Assembly (NCBI RefSeq): GCF_029968015.1
Contig: NZ_JASCIS010000001.1
Span: 186,001 to 250,000 of the forward strand
DNA: 64,000 nt
Source of the DNA: Streptomyces luteolus
Lineage (GTDB): Bacteria; Actinomycetota; Actinomycetes; Streptomycetales; Streptomycetaceae
Direction: 5' to 3'
Below, piece by piece: positions 7,550 through 15,686 of this stretch; the stretch's first letter is position 1; every line of letters starts with the position of its first letter. The notes under the pieces were generated by a model, which was not told the DNA's origin, made no database searches, and worked only from the letters and a program-made list of their open reading frames with translations. The position numbers were made by a program, and so were the translations under genes.

Positions 7550-10500
7550 ATGCCCGTCCAGCCTCCGCCCGTCGAGCCGCTGCCCACGGAGCCCCTCACC
7601 CTGCTCGTGTCGCGGCTGCGCGATGTGGGCGTGGAGCCGGACCCGGAAGAGCTCGCCGACGCCCTGTGGCTCGCCCGGTGGGTCCCGCCCGATGGCGCCG
7701 CCGACACCCGCCCGGGCGCCACCGATGACCCGTCGTACCCGGCGGAACCCGTACGGCCCCTCCGGCGCGGCCAGGAGACGCACGCCGCGCGGCAGGAGCC
7801 CGGGCCGGCCGGCGACCGGGATCAGCGCAGGCCGGCCGGGACCGTCGAGCTGACGGTGCCGGGCGCGGACGGCGATCGCCTCCGTGAGGGCGCGAGCCCG
7901 GTCTGGGTGCCCACCGCGGTCACCTTCCCCGACCCCCAGTCGCTGCAGCGCGCCCTGCGCCCCTTGCGCAGGTTCCGTACCGGCGGCGCGGGCGCGCACA
8001 GCGTGCTCGACGAGCGGGCCACCGCGGAGCGCACCGCCGACACCGGGCTCGTCCTTCCGGTTCTGCGCCGCTCCCGGCGCCGCGAGGCCCGACTGCGCCT
8101 GGTCATGGACGTCTCGACGTCCATGGTCGTCTGGGAGGAGGCCTTCGCGGAACTGCGGGAGATCTGCGAGCGGTCCGGCGCCTTCCGCGAGGTGCGTCCG
8201 CACTTCCTCCGGGAAGGCCCGCAAGGTGCCCCCGCCGTCACCGCGTCCATGACCGGCGGCGGCCCTCTCCACCCTGCCGCGCAGCTGCGCGACCCCACCG
8301 GCCACCAGGTGATCCTCGTCTTCAGCGACTGCGTGGGGCCGATGTGGCGCGACGGCGGTATGCAGCGGCTGCTGCACAGCTGGGCGCAGCACACCCCGGT
8401 CGCGGTCGTCCAGCCACTGCCGCAGCGGCACTGGCGCCGCACCCATCTGCCCGCGCACGACGGAGAGTTACGCCGCCACGAGGGAACCGCCGGGCGCATG
8501 GACTTCCGGCCCGCACGGGGTGCGGCGCCGCCACCGCACGGGGCGCTCCCGGTGCCGGTCATCGCGCCCCGGCCCGGACCCCTCGGCTCCTGGGCGCGGC
8601 TGGTGTGCGGCGGCACCGAACAGCGGCTGCGCGCCGCAGCGGGCTGGGTGCGGGCGGACCACCCGCGGTCCGCGGCCCTGCGGGGCTCGGACCGGGTCGT
8701 GTCCCCGCGCGAGAGGCTGCGGTCCTTCATCCGCACGGCCTCGCCCGCGGCGGTCCGCCTCGTCGGGCATCTCTCGGCCGCGCCCCTGGTGCTGCCGGTG
8801 ATGCGGCTGGTGCAGCGGGCGATGCTCTCGGGCAGCGGGCCCGACGTACTCGCCGAGGTGCTGGTCGGCGGACTGGTGCGGCGCGCACGGGACACCGAGG
8901 GGCTGCACACGTACGAATTCGCCGAGGGGGTGCGGGCCGAGCTGCTGCGACGCAGCGAGCAGAGCGACCTGCACCTGGTCCTGAAGCACTGCTCGAAGTA
9001 CGTGGAGCACCGGTACGGCAGGTCGGTGCGGAACTTCCCGGCGCTGGCGGCGGCCCACATCGAGGGGCACGGACCCGTCGGCGGAACCCCGTTGCTCGGG
9101 CCGGACGGAGTGCCGGACGACCCGGTGCTCCGGGCGTTCGCGCGGGTCTCCGCCGAGGTGATCGGACGGTTCGGCGGTGACGTCGCCGTCCCGTTTGTCC
9201 GGGGTGCGACCGGAACGGACGGAAGAGCCGCCGGATCCGGTGAACTGCTCGTCCAGGCACGGGAGTTGATGCGGATCTTCGAAGGGGGCGGCGCGGCTCA
9301 GGACCTCGACGACGCCGAGGAATTGCTCCGCCACCTCGGCGCCGACCACACCTTCGCGGATGCCGAGACGGCCCGGATCGAGCTGGGCGACGTACTGCTG
9401 CGACGCTGGCGGGCGAGCAGCCGCCCCGGCGATCTCCTGGAGGCGTACGACACCGTCAGGGCGTACGCCGGGCAGCACCCTGTGGCGGCCCTGACGTACG
9501 CGCGGGTCCTTGACGCCATGGCGGAGGAAGAACTGCGTTCGGGGCCGGGCTCGGCGGTGCTGCCGGACCGGGTGCGCGGCGAAGTCGCCCAACTCGTCTC
9601 CGGCGACCCGGAGTTCGCGCGCCGCGACGGCCTGCGCAGGGCCTGGGCCGTACTGATGCTGCTCCAGGACGAGGACGAGACGCTGGCCGCCGCCTTCGAC
9701 CGCCTCGACCGCCTCGACCGCAGCGACGCACCGCAAGCCGAGCCGCTGCTGCGCACCCTCGGCGTGCTGCGGGCCGGGGAGCTGCGCCGGGCCGCGCGGC
9801 TGGCCGCCGCGGTCGCCCGACTGGCCGGGCAGGGTGACGAGGCCGCAGGAGAGGTCTTCGGCCACGCCGTGGACCGGCTGGCCGACTGGACGGACCACCT
9901 GGTGCGCAGGCTGGAACCTCGCAGTGGATTCCAGTCCGAGCTGCGCCTGCTGCGCGGCCTCGCCCAGCTGGACCTGGCCCGCCGGCACGCGGGACGCGGC
10001 CCGGAACCGCTTCCCCCGGAATGGCGGGATCCGCAGGCCCGACGCCTGTGGGCGGATGCGGCCGTCCTGGACCTTGACGGCGCGCTGAGCGCTCCGGACG
10101 GTGAGCGGCGCCTGCGCGGCACAGGCGAGCTGAGCGAGCGCTGGCTGGACCTGGCCGAGGCGTACGAACTCTGCGACGAGCCGGCGGATCCGTCGCCCGA
10201 AAAGCAGGCCCTGATCCGGGCGGCACTCGACCGGGCGACCCTGGCGGCCGAGACCTCCCCGCAGCTGGCCAGGGCCCTGACCAGCAGGGCGCTGCACCAC
10301 ATCCGGTCCGACCGCGACCCCGGCGGCGCCACGGACCACCGCGCCAGAGCGGTCGCCGACCTGACCCGGGCCCTCGAACTCGGCTCCGAGGACGCCGAGC
10401 TGTACGCCCTGCACGGCCGGCTCCTGATCGGCGCGGAGGAAGCCCCGGGCACGTACGGCTACGAGGTCCGGTACGAGGTCTCCGACCAGCAACTGGAGGA

Positions 10501-11098
10501 AGGCGTGCGGTCCGTGCGGACGGCCCTCGACCTGACCGTCGGCAGCGATCGACCGGCCGTGCGCCGCCATCTGCTGTTCGCCGTGGCGCTCCGCACCCGG
10601 TTCAGCCGCGGGGCGGCGCTGTCCGACCTGCACGAGGCGGACTGGGCGCTCGGCGTGGCCGCACGGGAAGGGCAGGACGATGTCGTCGCGTACGCCGCGT
10701 TTCACCGAGGCCAGGTCTCCGAGGCGCTCGCTCGTCGTACGGGTGCGCACAAGTACCGGGTGACGGCCGCCGACCACTTCCGCAGATGCGCGACGCTGGC
10801 CGAGCAACTCGGCTATCCGACGCTGGCCGCGCAGGCGCGCGCCGAACGTGCCGGGGCCCTGCTGGCCACGGCGGGGCCGGGCGCGGCCAGGGCAGAGCTG
10901 CTCCGGGCCTTCGCCCTGCTGCGCGGCGACTCCGAAGGGGACGAAGGGGACGAAGGCGACGGAGAGAGCGCGGCCGATGCCTCCGACCGTGGCCACGAGG
11001 AGCTCCGTGGGCGCATCCGGCGCGAGCTGGACGCCTTGTCCGCGCCGTCGGCCGTGTCCGAGGAACGGCCCCACCGATCCCCGGACTCCCGCCCATGA
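7550..11098 (+). CDS. vWA domain and TPR-like protein, SAV_2336 N-terminal domain family
   Basis: 1182 residues. The N-terminus (PLTLLVSRLRDVGVEPDPEE, LADALWLARWVPP) matches the SAV_2336-type N-terminal domain as I remember it. A vWA domain follows with MIDAS motif DVSTS (Asp187, Ser189, Ser191) and a second Asp in VILVFSDCVGPMW. After a winged-helix-like middle, roughly residues 590-1150 are Ala/Leu/Arg/Asp-rich helical repeats resembling TPRs. The vWA partners the MoxR ATPase encoded just upstream; the TPR half probably scaffolds or senses. The C-terminus is acidic (GDEGDEGDGE). Its stop overlaps the start of the precursor-peptide gene (ATGA), tying the conflict module to the peptide module. 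Confidence 0.88.
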   Translation: MPVQPPPVEPLPTEPLTLLVSRLRDVGVEPDPEELADALWLARWVPPDGAADTRPGATDDPSYPAEPVRPLRRGQETHAARQEPGPAGDRDQRRPAGTVELTVPGADGDRLREGASPVWVPTAVTFPDPQSLQRALRPLRRFRTGGAGAHSVLDERATAERTADTGLVLPVLRRSRRREARLRLVMDVSTSMVVWEEAFAELREICERSGAFREVRPHFLREGPQGAPAVTASMTGGGPLHPAAQLRDPTGHQVILVFSDCVGPMWRDGGMQRLLHSWAQHTPVAVVQPLPQRHWRRTHLPAHDGELRRHEGTAGRMDFRPARGAAPPPHGALPVPVIAPRPGPLGSWARLVCGGTEQRLRAAAGWVRADHPRSAALRGSDRVVSPRERLRSFIRTASPAAVRLVGHLSAAPLVLPVMRLVQRAMLSGSGPDVLAEVLVGGLVRRARDTEGLHTYEFAEGVRAELLRRSEQSDLHLVLKHCSKYVEHRYGRSVRNFPALAAAHIEGHGPVGGTPLLGPDGVPDDPVLRAFARVSAEVIGRFGGDVAVPFVRGATGTDGRAAGSGELLVQARELMRIFEGGGAAQDLDDAEELLRHLGADHTFADAETARIELGDVLLRRWRASSRPGDLLEAYDTVRAYAGQHPVAALTYARVLDAMAEEELRSGPGSAVLPDRVRGEVAQLVSGDPEFARRDGLRRAWAVLMLLQDEDETLAAAFDRLDRLDRSDAPQAEPLLRTLGVLRAGELRRAARLAAAVARLAGQGDEAAGEVFGHAVDRLADWTDHLVRRLEPRSGFQSELRLLRGLAQLDLARRHAGRGPEPLPPEWRDPQARRLWADAAVLDLDGALSAPDGERRLRGTGELSERWLDLAEAYELCDEPADPSPEKQALIRAALDRATLAAETSPQLARALTSRALHHIRSDRDPGGATDHRARAVADLTRALELGSEDAELYALHGRLLIGAEEAPGTYGYEVRYEVSDQQLEEGVRSVRTALDLTVGSDRPAVRRHLLFAVALRTRFSRGAALSDLHEADWALGVAAREGQDDVVAYAAFHRGQVSEALARRTGAHKYRVTAADHFRRCATLAEQLGYPTLAAQARAERAGALLATAGPGAARAELLRAFALLRGDSEGDEGDEGDGESAADASDRGHEELRGRIRRELDALSAPSAVSEERPHRSPDSRP

Positions 11099-11277
11099 GC
11101 CCTCCCACTCGGGGGGCCTCCCCCTCCGCGGACCTGCCCCTGCCCGCATTCCCGCGCCCCGCCTTCGACTCGGTCCGCCACCCGGTGCTGGCCGCAGTCC
11201 TGGCGGAGATCGACGAGCGCGAGGCGTCCGGCGAGGCGGGCTCGGCCTACTACTCGGACGCGGCGGACCCCAGGTGA
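11095..11277 (+). CDS. fxsA: FxSxx-COOH-like RiPP precursor peptide (variant C-terminus)
   Basis: 60 residues. The middle FDSVRHPVLAAVLAEIDERE has the HPVLAAVL-type helix I know from precursors encoded beside FxsB radical SAM enzymes. The canonical family ends with FxSxx at the carboxy terminus. Here the end is AYYSDAADPR: aromatic-x-Ser is present as Tyr-Tyr-Ser, but Tyr replaces Phe and extra residues follow. It is coupled on both sides, overlapping the vWA stop (ATGA) and the radical SAM start (GTGA), which strongly supports translation. It is probably modified by the next gene product; the modification site could be YxS or the internal FDS. Confidence 0.75.
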   Translation: MSPPTRGASPSADLPLPAFPRPAFDSVRHPVLAAVLAEIDEREASGEAGSAYYSDAADPR

Positions 11278-12563
11278 CCCGGCCCTACAGGCACGCGGGG
11301 GCGGCGCGCGAGGGACTCCAGGACGGCCGGGCAGGGGCGCGGGACGGCCGGGCAGGGGCGCGGGACGACCCGGCAGGGGCGCGGGACGGGTTCCGCCAGT
11401 TCGTCCTCAAGGTCCACAGCCGCTGCAACCTCGCCTGCACCTACTGCTACATCTACACCGGCCCGGACGGGAGTTGGCGTGAGCGGCCCCGCCGCGTACC
11501 CGACACCACGGTCCGCCAGGTCGCCCACGGCATCGCCGAGCACACGGCCAGGCACCGCCTCGCCCGGATCCGGATCGATCTGCACGGCGGCGAGCCGCTG
11601 CTCTCCGGCGCCGGATTCCTCATCTCCTATGCCGACACGGTGCGTTCGGCGGTCCGGAAGGCGGCACCGGCGACACGTGTCGACGTCACCGTGCAGACCA
11701 ACGGCACCTTGCTCACGGAAGCCGCCCTGGACCGCCTCGCCGCCGCCGGGATCCGCGTCGGCCTCAGCCTCGACGGCGGCACGGCCGCACTGAACGCCCG
11801 CCGGGTCGACCACGCGGGCCGCTCGTCCTGGCGGGCCGTCCGCCGGGCGGCCGAACTCCTGGCGTCCCGCCCGGAGGCGTACGCGGGCATGCTCAGCACC
11901 ATCGACCTGGCCACCGACCCGCGTGAGGTATACCGCTCGCTGCGCCGCCTCGGCCCGCCCTCCCTCGACTTTCTGCTCCCGCACGCGAACTGGGCGGGCA
12001 GAGCCCCCGGCCGTCACCGGCCGAGCCCCACGCCGTACGCGGACTGGCTGGTCCCCGCGTTCGAGCTGTGGTGGGCCGACCGGGAGGAAGGCCGGCCCCG
12101 ACTGCGGCTGTTCAGCGAGATCCTGGCCATGCTGCTCGGCGCCGAGAGCGCCACCGAGGCCGTGGGGCTGTCCCCGCTGGCCGTGGTCGTCATCGACACG
12201 GACGGCACCATCGAGCAGGTCGACGCGCTCAAGTCCGCCTACGACGGGGCGCCCGCCACCGGGCTCGACGTCTTCCGCAACTCCTTCGACGAGGCGCTCC
12301 GCCACCCCGGGATCGCCGCCCGCAGACAGGGGCTGCGGGCGCTGGCCGACGAGTGCCTGGCCTGCCCCGTGGTGCGGGTCTGCGGGGGCGGCAACTACGC
12401 CCACCGCTACGCCGCCCGCACCGGAGGCTTCCGGCACCCCAGCGTGTACTGCGCCGACCTGGAACGACTGATCCGGCATCTGGCCGACCGGCTCGCCACG
12501 GAACTGGACCACGGCCCCCAGGAGGCGTTCCTGGCCAATCGAGGAACAGACTGTTGCAACTGA
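11274..12563 (+). CDS. fxsB: Radical SAM/SPASM peptide-modifying enzyme, FxsB type
   Basis: 429 residues. The radical SAM cluster motif CNLACTYCYIY gives Cys51, Cys55 and Cys58 for the 4Fe-4S/SAM site. Later motifs include IDLHGGEPLL, TVQTNGTLL and GLSLDGG, typical of peptide-maturing radical SAM proteins. A SPASM-like C-terminal region has Cys361, Cys364 and Cys370 (CLACPVVRVCGGGNYAHRY). Start GTG 11274 overlaps the peptide stop as GTGA. Residues ~17-40 are three GRAGARD-like heptads from 21-bp tandem DNA repeats and are probably a flexible N-terminal extension. The protein ends TDCCN. Relatives install thioether or carbon-carbon crosslinks on the cognate peptide (family knowledge; chemistry here unproven). 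Confidence 0.9.
   Translation: MTRPYRHAGAAREGLQDGRAGARDGRAGARDDPAGARDGFRQFVLKVHSRCNLACTYCYIYTGPDGSWRERPRRVPDTTVRQVAHGIAEHTARHRLARIRIDLHGGEPLLSGAGFLISYADTVRSAVRKAAPATRVDVTVQTNGTLLTEAALDRLAAAGIRVGLSLDGGTAALNARRVDHAGRSSWRAVRRAAELLASRPEAYAGMLSTIDLATDPREVYRSLRRLGPPSLDFLLPHANWAGRAPGRHRPSPTPYADWLVPAFELWWADREEGRPRLRLFSEILAMLLGAESATEAVGLSPLAVVVIDTDGTIEQVDALKSAYDGAPATGLDVFRNSFDEALRHPGIAARRQGLRALADECLACPVVRVCGGGNYAHRYAARTGGFRHPSVYCADLERLIRHLADRLATELDHGPQEAFLANRGTDCCN
11321..11390 (+). repeat. In-frame 21-bp tandem repeat in fxsB
   Basis: Units GGACGGCCGGGCAGGGGCGC+G at 11321-11341 and 11342-11362 are identical; 11363-11383 differs at two bases and a partial unit follows. Each unit encodes DGRAGAR-like residues in the enzyme's N-terminus. 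The near-identity suggests recent expansion. Confidence 0.9.
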
Positions 12564-12633
12564 CTTATCTTTAACGGTAGTTGACGAACAGCGACGTAAC
12601 CTCCCGAAAGAGAGAAGGAGGAGGCCCACCCGC

Positions 12634-15603
12634 ATGACCGCTCCAGACCAGCCACAGCACCTCGCCCTCGTCCACGCAGGCCAGTCCGCCCACTGGGCCG
12701 CCTGGATGAGCGAGCGGCTGTCCAGGCTGGGCGCCGAGACCAGTCCGGTGCTGTGGGACCCGCTGCGACGGCGGCCGAACGCCGAGGACCTCGCCGGGAT
12801 AACCGCCCGGCCGGGGCCGATCGTGCTCGTCCTCGACGACTGGTTCCTGCGCGTGGAACACCGCCGCCCCGAGGCCTGGGGCGACCTCGTCCGGGAGCTG
12901 GCGCCGGACGTCCGCGAGCGCCTCGTCATGGTCTCCGTGACCGCGTCGCCGGTGCCGGAGGGCCTCGCCCGACTGGGACCGGTCCTTGAACTCCGGGGTT
13001 TCAGGGCCGAGGTCGTCGAGGCCAGGCTGCTCGACGCGATCGGTCTGACTCCGGCGTCGGACCGGCCCGTCGACCTCACCCGCGGCCGCTTCCCCGACAC
13101 CACCTGGAAGGCGCGGAACACCCCCCGCCGCAACAGCCGCTTCACCGGCCGCGAGCAGGTGCTCGCCGAGCTGCACGCCCGGTTCACCTCCGGCGGTGAC
13201 GGCGCGCGCGTGGCGCTGCGCGGCGTCCCCGGAGTCGGCAAGAGGCACACCGCCATCGAGTACGCGCACCGGCACGCCGCCGAGTACGACACGGTGTGGT
13301 GGGTCAACTGCGCCAAACGCGCCACCGCACGCGCGGACTTCGCGCGGCTCGCCGACCAGCTCCGCCTGCCGGTGGACAACGCGGACACCCTGCACGGCCG
13401 CATCGAAACGGTCAAGCGGGCGCTGGCGGGACGCAGCGGCTGGCTGATCGTCCTGGACGGGGCCGAGGACCCCGAAGAGCTCGCCGCCGTCCTGCCCGAG
13501 GGCCGCGGCCACCTGCTGATCACCACCACCAGTGTGAACTGGAGCGGCAGCGGAGCCGAGCTCGTGGAGCTGGCGCCCTTCGAGCGGGACGAGTCCGTCA
13601 CCTTCGCCTGCCTGCGGACCAGAAGGCTCACCCGGGACGCGGCAGCCGAACTCGCCGACGCCGTCGAGGACATGCCCCTGCTGCTCGCGCAGACGGCGGC
13701 CTGGCTCGACAGCAACGACACGGCCGACGTCGCCGGTTACGTACGGGAGCTCCGCGAGGGAGACCCGCACAGGACGGACGTCGCGACCGACGGTGACGAC
13801 CGTACGTTCCAGATGGTCTGGTCCATCACCCTCAACACGCTGCGCGACGAGCACCCGCACGCGTACGAACTCCTCCGCCTGCTGGTGTTCTTCTCGCCGC
13901 ACGCCATCCCCGTACGTCTGCTGCGCACCGCGCGGGCGGCCGATCTGCCCGACCATCTGGCCGCCCTCGTGGCCGAACCGAGCAGCTGGAACGCGACCCT
14001 GCGCAAGCTGTCCGAGGCCACCTCGATGCGTCTGGAGTACGACGAGGGGCCGTACCTGGACACCAAGGTCGTGTCGGCGCTGCAGATGCACCGCCTGTTC
14101 CACCGCTTCGTCCGGCTGCAACTCAGCGCGGAACAGCAGGCGGAAGCCTCCGCGATCGCCTGCCAGGTGCTGGTCGCCGCCGACCCGAGGGACCCTGGCG
14201 ACGCGGGCACCTGGGCGCGGTACGCCGAGCTGATCCCGCACCTGGAGGACACCGGCGCCGTCACCTCCCCCTCGCCCGATGTGCGCACGCTCGTCCTCAA
14301 CTGCATCGAGTACCTGCGGGTGCGAGGCGAGTACAGGGAGGGCGTCCGGCTCTGCCGGGCCACTGTGGACGCCTGGACGCCGATGTCCGGGGCCACCGAC
14401 CCGAAGGTGCTCGTCGCCACTCACCAACTCATGGTCATGGAAAGGCGGTTGGGGGAATACGCCGCGGCGGAGCGGCTCGGCCGCCAGGTCCTGGACGCGG
14501 TGACCTCCGTGCCGGAGCCCGGGCCGGTCCAGGTGGTGCGGGCCAAGAACGGCCTTGCCGGCACCCTGATGGCCCTCGGGAACTACGAAGAGGCCCGCAC
14601 CCTCCTCGCGGAGGCGGCGGCCCAGTCCGCCAGCGCGCTCGGCGACGAGGGGGTGCCGCGCACGCTGGCCACACGCAGCAACCTCGCCATCGCCCTGGGC
14701 CTGAGCGGCCGCTACCAGGAGTCGTACGAGCTGCACCGCTCGGTCCTGCGGTCCAGCATCGAACTCCTCGGTGGCAGGAGCCAGTCCACCCTGCACTCGG
14801 GTCTGCACACCGCCTGGATGCTCCGTCTGCTCGGGCGGTACGGCGAGGCCCTGGACCTCCAGGAGCAGAACAGCCAGCTGCATTCCCAGGTCTTCGACAA
14901 GAACCACAGCCAGAGCCTGCTCTCGCAGCACAACCTCGCGCTGTGCCGGCGCCGCGTGAACGAGATCGGCTTCGCCCGGCTGATGATGCGCTCGGTCCTG
15001 GACCGACTCTCCCGCCGCCGGGGTGCCAGCCATCCGGAGACCCTGCTGGTGAGTTCGGACTACGCGATGCTGCTGCGTGAGCAGGGCAACCTCGAAGAGG
15101 CGCGGGAGCTGGCCGAGGACACCCTCAGCCGCTACCGACTGCTGCTCGGGGAGCACCACCCCTATGCGGCAGGCGTGTTGGACAACTGCGCACTGATCCA
15201 GCGCTGCCAGGGTGATCACGACGGCGCCCGGGCGCGTGCCGAGGAGGCCCGGCAGCGGATGGAGCGAGCCCTTGGCCGACACCACGTCTGGGCCATCGGC
15301 TGCGCCCTCAACACGGCCTCCGCACGGGCGGCCACCGGAGATCTGGCCGGGGCGGTGGAGCTGGGCCGGGACGCACTGGACCGGGCCCGCGCCGAGATCG
15401 GCGTGTGGCACACCCTGCCCATGAACCTGGCGGCGGGGCTGGCCCAGGACCTGCACGCGAACGGCGAAGCCGAGGAGGCCCTGCAGGTCCGCGCCACGTC
15501 GCTCGCCCTCCTGGAGGCCGACGGCTACGACGAGCACCGCCAGGTGCGCGCCATGTTCGAGGGCAGGCGCCCGTACTGGGACTTCGAGCCGCAGACGATC
15601 TGA
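12634..15603 (+). CDS. fxsT: FxSxx-COOH system TPR protein: TIR-like, NB-ARC-like NTPase and TPRs
   Basis: 989 residues. N-terminal ~130 residues have a TIR/Rossmann-like pattern (LALVHAGQSAHWAAWMSERL, PIVLVLDDWFLR and a Glu in RRPEAWGDLV near a possible TIR catalytic position). RFTGREQVLAELHARF then leads into a STAND/NB-ARC NTPase: P-loop GVPGVGKRH at 197-205 and Walker B GWLIVLDGAED. The usual Thr/Ser after the P-loop Lys is Arg204. From about residue 480 on are many TPRs (EARTLLAEAAAQSASALGDE type). Ribosome site AAGGAGGAGG precedes ATG 12634. A 70-bp AT-richer gap separates it from fxsB, so it may have its own promoter. Inference: sensor/receptor of the system. Confidence 0.87.
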   Translation: MTAPDQPQHLALVHAGQSAHWAAWMSERLSRLGAETSPVLWDPLRRRPNAEDLAGITARPGPIVLVLDDWFLRVEHRRPEAWGDLVRELAPDVRERLVMVSVTASPVPEGLARLGPVLELRGFRAEVVEARLLDAIGLTPASDRPVDLTRGRFPDTTWKARNTPRRNSRFTGREQVLAELHARFTSGGDGARVALRGVPGVGKRHTAIEYAHRHAAEYDTVWWVNCAKRATARADFARLADQLRLPVDNADTLHGRIETVKRALAGRSGWLIVLDGAEDPEELAAVLPEGRGHLLITTTSVNWSGSGAELVELAPFERDESVTFACLRTRRLTRDAAAELADAVEDMPLLLAQTAAWLDSNDTADVAGYVRELREGDPHRTDVATDGDDRTFQMVWSITLNTLRDEHPHAYELLRLLVFFSPHAIPVRLLRTARAADLPDHLAALVAEPSSWNATLRKLSEATSMRLEYDEGPYLDTKVVSALQMHRLFHRFVRLQLSAEQQAEASAIACQVLVAADPRDPGDAGTWARYAELIPHLEDTGAVTSPSPDVRTLVLNCIEYLRVRGEYREGVRLCRATVDAWTPMSGATDPKVLVATHQLMVMERRLGEYAAAERLGRQVLDAVTSVPEPGPVQVVRAKNGLAGTLMALGNYEEARTLLAEAAAQSASALGDEGVPRTLATRSNLAIALGLSGRYQESYELHRSVLRSSIELLGGRSQSTLHSGLHTAWMLRLLGRYGEALDLQEQNSQLHSQVFDKNHSQSLLSQHNLALCRRRVNEIGFARLMMRSVLDRLSRRRGASHPETLLVSSDYAMLLREQGNLEEARELAEDTLSRYRLLLGEHHPYAAGVLDNCALIQRCQGDHDGARARAEEARQRMERALGRHHVWAIGCALNTASARAATGDLAGAVELGRDALDRARAEIGVWHTLPMNLAAGLAQDLHANGEAEEALQVRATSLALLEADGYDEHRQVRAMFEGRRPYWDFEPQTI

Positions 15604-15630
15604 CGGCGCCTCCTGCGCGGCAAAGGCGAA

Positions 15631-15662
15631 CGGGCCGCACCCCGAACGTGGGGTGCGGCCCG
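15631..15662. terminator. Bidirectional terminator between fxsT and kgd
   Basis: A perfect 13-bp GC stem CGGGCCGCACCCC / GGGGTGCGGCCCG with a 6-nt loop lies between the convergent ends of fxsT and kgd. No U-tract, as usual in this genus. Confidence 0.85.
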
Positions 15663-15686
15663 ATTCACCGTACGGCTAGCGCAGGG

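Noticed and set aside
8468..11149. 893-codon open frame antisense to the vWA gene
   Set aside because: Shadow ORF; no domain recognised.
11321..11390. CRISPR-like array from repeated 21-bp units
   Set aside because: Units are contiguous without spacers and lie in frame inside a gene.
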